From positions 9,862,186 through 9,926,185 of the forward strand of contig OX442317.1 of NCBI GenBank assembly GCA_949358305.1: a stretch of DNA of 64,000 nucleotides. Reading direction: 5' to 3'. The notes below the pieces were generated by a model, which searched no databases, had not been told where the DNA came from, and was given only the letters and a program-made list of their open reading frames with translations. The translations under genes and the position numbers were made by a program. This document shows, in pieces, positions 35,276 through 44,282 of the stretch (the first letter of the stretch is position 1; each line of letters begins with the position of its first letter). Origin of the DNA: Strigamia acuminata. Taxonomy: Eukaryota > Arthropoda > Chilopoda > Geophilomorpha > Linotaeniidae.

Positions 35276-35975
35276 GTAAATATTGTATTTATTGCTATTA
35301 GAATTTACGTTATTATTAATTAATATTATAATTTTTTAGTCCGGATTTGCAGTCGGAATCTGCCTGGGCGTTGGCAAACATCGCGGCTGGAAATACGCAA
35401 CAAACTCGCGTTAAGCTAAGTTCACATGTGAATACAAAACGTCGACCATGCGTCGCCGAGCGCGTCGCCGCGACGCGAGTGGACGAATTCCGCGAAATCG
35501 CGCGAACGCCGAAAGTTGAAAATATTCAACTTTGACGCGCCTGACTGCGCGTTGCCACCTTCGTTTTCCAGGGAAATCACTGATTTTTACATTGAAAACA
35601 GTCATATTCTATTGAAATGAATTGTTTTCACATTAAAACAATAAACAAAAAACAATACACGAAAAAAAAAGTTCATAAACAAATACAATCGTTTCGACGG
35701 TGCGCGCGGAAATTACATGCCGCTCAATGCTCGCCTGCTGCGGCCGGGGATATTGCAATTTCCCGTCGAGCAAGCAAAACACAAAAACCCACCAAATTTT
35801 CAACTTTTCCCACTTTAAAAAACAATTAAATATTCTGTAAATTAATAATCAACTATAAAATACAACAAAAAATCACTTTTTAGGCAACTTAACAATTTTC
35901 GTTTTTGTGCCGCATGGGAATCAAAAAATTGGTTGACGCGAGCTTAATACACGCGCTGCACAACCTCGCAAATCC

Positions 35976-36426
35976 TGTCAATCTATAAACCGTAGGTGAG
36001 TGCATGTGTGGAAGCAAAACAGCATCTTTACTTTCTGCAAAGCCATCTAACCATGGAGGCCGCCATCTTTATTGCCAAACAGTAAGTCATCAAGTGATAC
36101 ATGGGTTAGAGGCTAACTGCCAACCAACTAACAGTAGAACAAATCATCCACACAGTGGTTGATTTGTTCTTTACAAACAAAACATCAACTAAATACAATT
36201 CCAGTACTCACACTGGATAAAAACCGGGGCAAACTAATAGATAAACTAAAAACCCAAGCAGACGACAGTCTGGATAACACCGTAAAACATGTGTTGATTG
36301 AATTTGCAAGACAATCAACACTCGACCTCGAGACATAACACAATGCTAAACAGACACGCGCCATTGCCGCACTAATTCGGAAAGGTGCGACGTATCACAC
36401 CATATGACGGATCCAAAATCCCAACA
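35976..36426 (-). repeat. 3' LTR of the RT-less Copia
   Basis: Pairs with 40863-41313 without visible differences. On the coding strand the adjacent bases 36427-36440 read GATCAGAGGGGGCAT, a polypurine tract. Confidence 0.93.
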
Positions 36427-36506
36427 ATGCCCCCTCTGATCCGCATATGGGCTAACACGGATAACAGAACAACCCGTAACGCTCACGACCCCCTCACTGC
36501 ACGACA

Positions 36507-39500
36507 TTATCGTCGCGCCCCGAAAATACTATTGCCAAGGGTCACAAGACGTGGACGTGCCAGCCATTTGGTCAGCAAGTCCGCCACGTTATTCTCTCCC
36601 ATAACATGTTTGATATCACCATTTGTAATCCAATAATCTGCGGTCTGGCATTCCTCCGACCGCATAACGGACGCTCCCTTTCGTAAACGTATTAATCTTT
36701 TCCATTCATTTCTTTTGCCACAATGAACTCCCTCTTCAGTCAACGCTTTGATTTTCTTCATTATCCCTTCCCATTCATTACTTCTCTCAACTTGTGCAAC
36801 ATCCTTATCAGTATCAGGCCTTATCATGCAGCACAATGAGAAAGGAGTGCAACATGAACATGTACACAATGCGAATGGGTTTTCAGGCTCGTCCTTTAAT
36901 GACGTAAACTCGAACAAGCTCGCATCGTACTCAAAGCCGTTATTTTCGCACCAAGCTAGGATTTCAATCCTGCTCCTTAATCTAGTCTTGTCTGGTGCCA
37001 CGTACGATGTACACGGTCTTCCTTTATCACGACCTGACTTCCTCGTATACTCAAATCTTTGCCACTCATCAATATTCAGGGGCAACAGCCGTTGTCCCCC
37101 AACATCCCCCGGGCCCCCTCTAATGTTCTTAGTAACCCGTACGGCCTGCTCATACTCTTCTTCATCTTCCGACTGTGTCGGGCTCTGCTCTGCAGGCGCT
37201 TCTGCCGTTCTCGGCCTCAATGTGGGTTTGGGGGTCGTGGGTAATGGCGGTTTCGCCGGTTTTGTCGGTAAGACCCCTCCAATAGGGGCTTCTCTCTCTA
37301 CCTGTTGAACAGGTGCTCGCTGCGCAATTTCTTGCGCTACCTGCTGGGCAGGTTTCACTTTGGGTGCCTGTTGCACCATTTCTTTCACCGGCTCGAGTTT
37401 AGCCGCTGGTGGGGGCACTTTAACTGCCCTCGGGGGTGACGGAGGTGGTGTCGCCACCACACTCTCCTCGTCCGACTCAAAACCGTCTTGCGCGGTGTAT
37501 ATGAAATCTCCATTCCATTCCGTTCCTACCCCCTCTGATTTCTTAAACACCTCCTTGTTATAGACTTTATCGTTCCAATATTCTTCCTCAATAATTTTGA
37601 CGTGTTTTGAACTGACGACACGCCTATTTTTATGGTCCCAGATCCGGTAACCCGTGGTATTAGTACCATATCCTACAAGGGCCCCAGCCCATGCCCTTTC
37701 TTGTAATTTGCCTTGTCTAACTTGGGCCGGGATGTGTACATAGGTCTTCGAGCCTATGCAACGCAAGTGTCTCACGGACAGCTTCTTGCCCCAAAACACA
37801 TTATACGGGGCTTTGGAATTTAACTTGGGATGGGGGAACCTATTTTTCAGGTACACTATAGTGCAGACTAATTCCGCCCATAAATAACTCGGAAACTCAT
37901 TTTCCAGCATCATCGCTCGTGCACCTTCTAGTATCGTTCGGTTGGCTCTTTCAGCCACCGAATTGGACTCTGGGGAATAGGGATTGGTTCTTTCGCATTT
38001 GATGCCTTCCTTCTGGGCATATATGTCCCACGCCTTTGACGTGAATTCCCCTCCGTTGTCCGTTCGTATGCGCTTAACTTTCCGTGATGTCATTCTCTCG
38101 ATTTCCCGCTGCCAGGGCTCAAAATGTGCTAATACATCGCCCTTTCTTTTCATTATTCGAATCCACATATAACGTGAATAGTCGTCAATAATAATTAAAT
38201 AGTAGCGGCCCCCGCCTAACGAGTTCACCTGCGAGGAGCCCCAAACATCCATGTGGACTAGCTCTAAAGGTCCACTTGTGGAAATCTCCCCTATCGGGGT
38301 GAAGCTAGCTCTAGTGAGCTTTCCCCTAATACAGTGCTCACACTTGCCCATATCTTTATTGGCTAGCTTAACTCCACATATGTCGGTGGATCTCGACATT
38401 GACACGATCCCATTCGTGTTCAAATGGCCGAATCTCCCATGCCAAAACTCCATGTCTAATGGCTTGTCGTTGTAGACTCGTTGTCCAGCCATTTCTTGCT
38501 GTTGTCGACCACCGTTCCCATTACTAACATTGTTAACCAACAACCCCCTCTCACTCAAACTCTTTTTGTTTGCGCCAGACTGCAAAACGTCGCTATGATT
38601 GCGCAAATCGCCATTTTCGTTATTATTAACGCTGGTTTCGGGTTTGGTTAATTCGCTCTTATGACTAGTATGGGTTAGTAACTGTACATTTCCACCAGTG
38701 CTCTGGTTATCTGCCGCAAGCGCATCCTGTTGCGCAGGAATTGCACTTGCGTTCACATTTGGTAAAATCACTCTACAATTAGTTTTATACATTCTGTCGC
38801 TTTGCCGCGTTGCTCGTAAAATCGGCTGCGTAATCCTGTTTTTGAAGGAGACCAACTTTCCTTCAGCAATGCGGGTTACATACCCGGCCTCATCAATTCT
38901 GCCTAGACTCATTAAATTCCTCACAAAATTCGGGGCATAATATACATTCTTCAATGTAACAAACCCGCCAGGCACTTTTTCACCTGAATCTAATCTTAAG
39001 TCCCCCACTCCTGCTATTTTAGAGGACCCTTCCCCTAAATGAACGTTAATGTTCGTTAAAGGCCTATAATTGATGAGCCCATCTTTGCTGAAAGTGAAGT
39101 GATCCGTCGCCCCGGTATCAACATACCAGGCGGGATCCGGCGCTCCGCACGTCACGTATGAGCGTAATGGCAAATTATTTTGCCTTTGACTTTCGTCCAT
39201 CGACACGTAGAATAATTTGGGACTGTCTCCCACGTTGCAATTCAATGTTTCCTCTTGTCTAATCATTAGAGCAACGTGTGCAGATGGCTCCTGTGCGCAG
39301 GACGCACCCAAACCACGGTCAACATCTTTTTCATCACTTGAACTGTCCATTTCTGATGATGACATGTCCATAGGCTCCTGGACACGTGGTGGGTGCAGCC
39401 TGTCCCACTCTCTTAACAGTTCAACCCGGATCTTTTCGGGAATAAAATCTTCGACTGGCCACGACTCAATTCCTTCTTTGCATTCCTCGAACTCCGGTCC

Positions 39501-39677
39501 GAGGAAGTCCATATACTGGAAAGCCACATCAATGTCGTGCAATTCCAGCCCCTCTGCATTAACTTCGATTGCTTTCTGGTCGACTCGATCCAGAAATGAG
39601 TATATCGACTCATTGTCGTTGCGTTTGAGGTCTAAAAACTCTCGCCTCAGTCTAGCTCTGTCAAATCTATCCGCCAT
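36507..39677 (-). CDS. Copia Gag-Pol with MBD-like segment, RT/RNaseH core deleted
   Basis: From the ATG at 39677 (MADRFDRARLRREF) the frame is open for 1056 codons. It has a Copia-type Gag domain (about 1-100), an acid protease with DTG at ~187-189 (WYVDTGATDHF), the GAG-pre-integrase zinc module (FWHGRFGHL ... CEHCIRGK), and an integrase core (MDVWG, TDNGGEF, PESNSVAERANRT) with the usual PYNVFWGKK tail. A Pro-rich linker leads to residues ~870-924, which resemble a methyl-CpG-binding domain (EW, RKSG, Y, AP, LRSRIEI, SLFEF). Only the first residues of the RT module (EWEGIMKKIKAL) and the very end of RNase H (HVMGENNVADLLTKW) remain, so some 450 residues including YVDD are gone, yet the frame stays open. 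The 66 codons upstream of this ATG are also open but outside the Gag homology. Confidence 0.88.
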   Translation of the reverse strand: MADRFDRARLRREFLDLKRNDNESIYSFLDRVDQKAIEVNAEGLELHDIDVAFQYMDFLGPEFEECKEGIESWPVEDFIPEKIRVELLREWDRLHPPRVQEPMDMSSSEMDSSSDEKDVDRGLGASCAQEPSAHVALMIRQEETLNCNVGDSPKLFYVSMDESQRQNNLPLRSYVTCGAPDPAWYVDTGATDHFTFSKDGLINYRPLTNINVHLGEGSSKIAGVGDLRLDSGEKVPGGFVTLKNVYYAPNFVRNLMSLGRIDEAGYVTRIAEGKLVSFKNRITQPILRATRQSDRMYKTNCRVILPNVNASAIPAQQDALAADNQSTGGNVQLLTHTSHKSELTKPETSVNNNENGDLRNHSDVLQSGANKKSLSERGLLVNNVSNGNGGRQQQEMAGQRVYNDKPLDMEFWHGRFGHLNTNGIVSMSRSTDICGVKLANKDMGKCEHCIRGKLTRASFTPIGEISTSGPLELVHMDVWGSSQVNSLGGGRYYLIIIDDYSRYMWIRIMKRKGDVLAHFEPWQREIERMTSRKVKRIRTDNGGEFTSKAWDIYAQKEGIKCERTNPYSPESNSVAERANRTILEGARAMMLENEFPSYLWAELVCTIVYLKNRFPHPKLNSKAPYNVFWGKKLSVRHLRCIGSKTYVHIPAQVRQGKLQERAWAGALVGYGTNTTGYRIWDHKNRRVVSSKHVKIIEEEYWNDKVYNKEVFKKSEGVGTEWNGDFIYTAQDGFESDEESVVATPPPSPPRAVKVPPPAAKLEPVKEMVQQAPKVKPAQQVAQEIAQRAPVQQVEREAPIGGVLPTKPAKPPLPTTPKPTLRPRTAEAPAEQSPTQSEDEEEYEQAVRVTKNIRGGPGDVGGQRLLPLNIDEWQRFEYTRKSGRDKGRPCTSYVAPDKTRLRSRIEILAWCENNGFEYDASLFEFTSLKDEPENPFALCTCSCCTPFSLCCMIRPDTDKDVAQVERSNEWEGIMKKIKALTEEGVHCGKRNEWKRLIRLRKGASVMRSEECQTADYWITNGDIKHVMGENNVADLLTKWLARPRLVTLGNSIFGARR
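36906..37070 (-). other. MBD-like domain within the Copia polyprotein
   Basis: The segment starts DEWQRFEYTRKSGRDKG and ends DASLFEF. Against the MBD of MBD1-type proteins it keeps the Trp, the RKSG turn, the following Gly, the central Tyr, the [S/A]P, the LRS..E motif and the final LFxF. Residues that contact methyl-cytosine in MBD1 (an Asp and a Tyr in the central strands) appear to be Cys and Ser here, so methyl-specific binding is not assured. Domain identity is by eye. Confidence 0.65.
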
Positions 39678-40862
39678 TTTGCAACTAAATTGCACTGATT
39701 CGTAGCACAAACACACTAAATAAGCAGTTTCACTCGGCAAAAACACAATTTTCCCCAACCAAAATGAAGGAGAAACAATAACAATCCACCCTGGACTAAT
39801 CTCACTAAGTGAGATGAAAAACTCCGACACAGTATTTCCCAAGTTCCGACCGGTGCACCTGGGCCCGCGGGACACTTGGTGGCCAGAAATAGCCTGTGTG
39901 GAAATAGGATTCCGCTACGCGACTGCGTAAAGGGCGGAAAACAGTCTAAATGACCCCAAAACAAAACCTTAAATTCTATACAAAGGTAATTTCGACCCAA
40001 ATAAATTATCAAACACAATAATCGATGTGAAGATGACTTCCGTGTTGTCTTCACTGCTGAAATCCGTTGTCTTTCACTCGTGCACCTGGCACGAGGCTTA
40101 ACCGGTCCCTCCGATGCGCGAATACACTTCACGTGCAAATTCGCGATGCGTTTCGGCTCGTCGCACGAAACGCGTCCAAAACGTGACAATGTCGATCCTA
40201 ATCGACTCGTACGACTTCTCTTCGTGTTGTACGAACGTTGGACGTTCGTATCCAGCTCGGAATAGGCGAGCGACGTCTCCAATACGTTGCGGAAATCTGT
40301 CTCGATCGCCGCCGACGAAAAACGCTTCGTTTTCGCCCAAAAACTGTCCAAATCGACTTGAAACCACTTCCAATCGACTCCTGGGGTCTGGTTCTGGTCC
40401 CACGTCGTCAATTCCAACGTCGGGATCCACTCGTTGGCTCGAAAACAACTCGAGTACGGCCTCAAACACTCGTCGCACTGGGCGCCGCCATTTTGGAATG
40501 ACGCGTCATCATGCGAATCAAAATGAGAAAAATGGCTTATAAAACGCCGAAATAATTTCGAAAAATACTTCTCAGTGTTCCTGCAGTCTATACAACTGCT
40601 TCTACGATGATTTCGATCCGTTTCGGCACCGAAATCGTCAAAATCCGTCTTTGCTGCTTCGGGTCGCAATTCGTCGACTTCGCTGCTTTACGAAGCACGC
40701 GAAACTCGCTCGTCTGGTCGGAATGTCGTCGCTCTCGTGCTGCCCGCCGCTCCGGTACCGCTCGTCGACGCGCACAAGACGTTCCTGGCCAGAATTTCGT
40801 CGCGAATCCGAAAATCAACGTTTAAACAACGTTGCACTCACCAAACCACCCTCTGCTACCAA
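39678..40862 (-). other. Copia leader with possible small ORF
   Basis: The leader is 1.2 kb, long for Copia. A minus-strand frame at 40098-40478 (126 codons, starting from a GTG) has protein-like composition (FRAGYERPTFV, TRFVRRAETHREF), and another of 317 codons overlaps it (39716-40669). At most one of these could be real. No family is recognised. The primer-binding site lies at 40841-40861. Confidence 0.35.
40849..40861 (-). other. Primer-binding site, initiator tRNA-Met 3' end
   Basis: On the coding strand, one base after the 5' LTR, the sequence is TGGTAGCAGAGG. It is complementary to the 3' end (CCTCTGCTACCA) of animal initiator tRNA-Met, and two of the next three bases also match. Confidence 0.9.
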
Positions 40863-41313
40863 TGTCAATCTATAAACCGTAGGTGAGTGCATGTGTGGAA
40901 GCAAAACAGCATCTTTACTTTCTGCAAAGCCATCTAACCATGGAGGCCGCCATCTTTATTGCCAAACAGTAAGTCATCAAGTGATACATGGGTTAGAGGC
41001 TAACTGCCAACCAACTAACAGTAGAACAAATCATCCACACAGTGGTTGATTTGTTCTTTACAAACAAAACATCAACTAAATACAATTCCAGTACTCACAC
41101 TGGATAAAAACCGGGGCAAACTAATAGATAAACTAAAAACCCAAGCAGACGACAGTCTGGATAACACCGTAAAACATGTGTTGATTGAATTTGCAAGACA
41201 ATCAACACTCGACCTCGAGACATAACACAATGCTAAACAGACACGCGCCATTGCCGCACTAATTCGGAAAGGTGCGACGTATCACACCATATGACGGATC
41301 CAAAATCCCAACA
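40863..41313 (-). repeat. 5' LTR of the RT-less Copia
   Basis: Identical by eye to the 3' LTR, followed by the second AATCC target copy. It should hold the promoter. Confidence 0.93.
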
Positions 41314-42189
41314 AATCCTTGGTGCGTCCACAGCCATACGCGTCGGCCTTGACGCGCGCGTCTAGACGCGCACATGTGAACTTAGCTTTATAGTCGATTC
41401 AGGAGCCGCGCCTATTTTCATCGAGCTCTTTTCGTCGCCCAAAACGACGGTTGTCGAACACACCGTGTTGGCTTTGGGGAGCATCGCCGGCGACGGGCCC
41501 GAACTCAGGGATTATGTCATCAATCTGGGCATTTTGAAGCCATTGATCGCACTTACTGAAACCGAGGTACAAAAAAAAATAATACATGAAATATTTCCAT
41601 AAAATAAATCAATTTCTAAATAAGGGGTTTCATTAACTTAGTGTGTTTTGTGATTGTGTGATTTGGATGATTTCGTGATATCGGTTCCACCAGTCATGCA
41701 CAAGATTGGAAAATCACAAAAATTTACATGGACATTAGTGAAAACTGAATTTTATTTATTAGGCAATAGTTTTCTGGTAGGCATGTTAATCACCCATAAT
41801 GCATTTGATTATCTGGAACAACAAAATGGCTGTCGATCTATTTCAACCCTAAACAAACTAAAATCTAGCTCGTATAACTTCTCCGAATAGCAAGAAGTAT
41901 TATTAATTTGTTTATAAGACCCAAAAATACATCATTTTCGTTTGTATACTTGGTGCCATATTTAATAAGGGCACAAAATATCAAGGTCAATAGGGCACTT
42001 TTCCGCACACAGATGTTTGCAATGCAAATGGAAATGCGTAAAACGCTCAAAATCTACTTTGTATGAGTGAAATTCAGTTTACCAAATCAGGGCAGGATTA
42101 AGCTGTTTTGGGGCCATAGACAAATTTTTTTCTTGGGTCTCTTGTAGCAACCCTCTTGTAGCAACCCGTAATTACCTTTTTTTTCTAAA

Positions 42190-42905
42190 ATTAATTTTTG
42201 TTGTTGTAACAATCAATTTTTTGGCCTAAAATCAGGTTTTTTTTTATTTAAAATTAGAATTTTTGGTCTAAAATCAGAATTTTTGGCCTAAAATCAGAAT
42301 TTTTGGCCTAAAATCAGAATTTTTGGCCTAAAATCAGAATTTTTGGCCTAAAATCAGAATTTTTGGCATAAAATCAGAATTTTTGGCCTAAAATCAGAAT
42401 TTTTGGCCTAAAATCAGAATTTTTGGCCTAAAATCAGAATTTTTGGCCTAAAATCAGAATTTTTGGCCTAAAATCAGAATTTTTGGCCTAAAATCAGAAT
42501 TTTTGGCCTAAAATCAGAATTTTTGGCCTAAAATCAGAATTTTTGGCCTAAAATCAGAATTTTTGGCCTAAAATCAGAATTTTTGGCCTAAAATCAGAAT
42601 TTTTGGCCTAAAATCAGAATTTTTGGCCTAAAATCAGAATTTTTGGCCTAAAATCAGAATTTTTGGCTTAAAATCAGAATTTTTGGCCTAAAATCAGAAT
42701 TTTTGGCCTAAAATCAGAATTTTTGGCCTAAAATCAGAATTTTTGGCCTAAAATCAGTTTTTTTGATTTAAAATCAGATTTTTTTGGCCTAAAATTGGAT
42801 TTTTTTTTCTAAAATTGGATTTTTTTTTCTAAAATAGGATTTTAACCTAAAATTTGAATTTTGTTGGTGTAATAAAAATATTTTGGCCTAAAATTACATT
42901 TTTTG
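42190..42905. repeat. Minisatellite, exact 20-bp unit, about 26 copies
   Basis: The unit AAAATCAGAATTTTTGGCCT repeats in perfect register from about 42240 to 42760. Only isolated variants occur (GGCATA at 42361, GGCTTA at 42661). The flanking units are more degenerate (GGATTTTTTTTTCT). The homogeneity suggests recent expansion. It sits in what was an importin-alpha intron. It is not a CRISPR array, because there are no spacers. Confidence 0.97.
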
Positions 42906-42949
42906 AGGGGCACCAGACATTTCTCTTGTTTGTCTATTCTATAATCCGC

Positions 42950-43535
42950 TGTGACTGCTATGGTCTCGCCAGTGTAGTCAGGGGACTGATAACACCGGGT
43001 AGGGACGCATACTTCATGTAAATAACGGGGAATCCCACAATATTGGTTGGTTGGCCTTTATTGTGTTGTCTAGGGGTATGGGGAATCCCGTTACCCGTTG
43101 CAGGGGTGCCACGAAGGCACGCCGCACCGGCAACCGACCCGTCACACACTGGGCGCGAGCCCAATGAGTGACGTGGTCGGTTCAACGTTACATTCATGCT
43201 GTACTTACCTACAGCCCGCAGTGACCACTCATGGAGGCTGTATTGGGTGCTGAACCCAGATACTGAGCATCGCTGTGGTGAATGGGAAGGAGTGCAGAGT
43301 CCTCTCAGCCGGGACACGTCTTGTCCCCTCGTCTACTACAACACTCTGGAACTCTGTCAACACACGACCGTCCTGGTCGGTGTCCGCACTCTCTCTCTCT
43401 GCAACTCCTCCCCACACCACTTAGCTCCCTCCTTCCCCCGGGCTAGATCACCTTGCCCAATCAGGGGGTGATCTTGGGGCCGTATGGCGGTGTGTGGCAG
43501 TGACGTAGGTCACCCCAGGTGGCCTGACGGTCACA
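42950..43535 (-). repeat. LTR (586 bp) of a GC-richer retroelement
   Basis: It begins TGTGACTGCT and ends TGACGGTCACA, giving TGTGAC/GTCACA inverted ends. The base composition is distinctly more GC-rich than its surroundings. On the minus strand it is preceded by a polypurine tract (43536-43555: TCGGAGGGGGGAAGA), so it is the 3' LTR of the element whose Gag-like ORF lies at 44283-46277. The matching 5' LTR was not found in the window. Confidence 0.75.
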
Positions 43536-43555
43536 TCTTCCCCCCTCCGAAAAAG

Positions 43556-44282
43556 GTAAGGAACACAGGGGCCACACACAACACCAACGGGGCCATGCGA
43601 ACCGAGGCAAACACAACACGAGACTTCCTTTGCTGAATGCGGACTGATGCCGTTGGTTCGAAAGTTACGGCACCGTCGTGCATCGGGCTAACGGTTGGTG
43701 TCACTCGTCCGGAGACTGCAGCACCGCCCGCCCCCGATGGTAGCAACACGGGACAACGGAACTCACCCAAGCCTGGATTGGCCGAAAACAAAAATCAACT
43801 ATTGAAAATTATACAAATTTAAAAAACAATTCACCGAGTCTGAGCGTAACAGACCCGGGATGAAAGAATAGTAATGACGATTAAACAAACAAAAAAAAAT
43901 GTGTAAATCAAACAAGGATGGGAGAGGTTGGTCAATCCTCTCGAAAAAAAAAAATTTTTACGTTAAACAAATCGTATCAAAGAAAGAATTAATCAAAAAA
44001 AAAAAAAACGTATATTACAAAAATACCAGCCGGGACCTGACCTAGGTCCATGGGCCGGGAGGTCCTCAGATGAGAAACCTCAGATGGCTTTTCCCCTTCA
44101 CCGGTCGCTCATGGGAGTGGTGCGGCGTCGGTGACGCACGAGGCGCAACGCTTCCATGGCCGGACGTCCATGTTTCACCGGTTGCGGCAAGATCCTAGGG
44201 AAACAAATAAAAGGTCGGGACCGAAATGGTCCGTCGTCTGTACAATTAGTAGCACACCACCGAGGCAGCTACCACGGCCTTT
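43556..44282 (-). other. 3' untranslated part of the GC-rich retroelement
   Basis: It lies between the Gag-like stop and the polypurine tract. No pol domain is present in any frame. Confidence 0.5.

Larger units (their letters stand above)
35976..41313 (-). mobile_element. Copia retrotransposon lacking RT, LTRs identical
   Basis: The 451-bp LTRs (35976-36426 and 40863-41313) begin TGTCAATC and end CCCAACA on the plus strand. They look identical, and are flanked by a perfect AATCC 5-bp target duplication (35971-35975 and 41314-41318). On the minus strand the order is 5' LTR, primer-binding site for initiator tRNA-Met, a 1.2-kb leader, one long ORF (Gag-PR-IN-MBD-like-residual RT/RNaseH), polypurine tract and 3' LTR. 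It has no RT of its own, so its recent movement implies RT supplied from a relative. Confidence 0.93.
35414..41387. mobile_element. PIF/Harbinger-type MITE, itself split by a Copia element
   Basis: The ends are perfect inverted repeats (AGCTAAGTTCACATGTG and its complement), flanked by the trinucleotide TTA at 35411-35413 and 41388-41390. The 3-bp TWA target duplication is characteristic of PIF/Harbinger. Without the inserted Copia (35976-41318) the MITE is about 630 bp and rich in CG-containing motifs near both ends. It has no ORF of its own. Its insertion destroys an importin-alpha exon. Confidence 0.9.
35340..41566 (+). pseudogene. Importin-alpha ARM 2-3 exon split by nested transposons
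   Basis: The left half (35340-35413) encodes PDLQSESAWALANIAAGNTQ, then QTRV. The right half (41391-41566) encodes VDSGAAPIFIELFSSPKTTV, then TVLALGSIAGDGPELRDYVI. Together they match the second and third ARM repeats of importin-alpha. The halves are separated by a MITE that duplicated TTA. If one TTA and the MITE are ignored, the codons run straight through (R-V-I-V-D). The exon ends at a GTACAA donor at 41567. Confidence 0.9.

Noticed and set aside
36748-37308. 186-codon plus-strand ORF
   Set aside because: It is antisense to the Copia polyprotein, and its openness reflects the codon usage of the real gene on the other strand.
39217-39705. 162-codon plus-strand ORF
   Set aside because: Antisense shadow of the Copia Gag region, with a Ser-rich composition.
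42240-42760. Regular 20-bp repeats resembling a CRISPR array
   Set aside because: The units are contiguous without spacers, in a eukaryotic AT-rich context, so this is a minisatellite.
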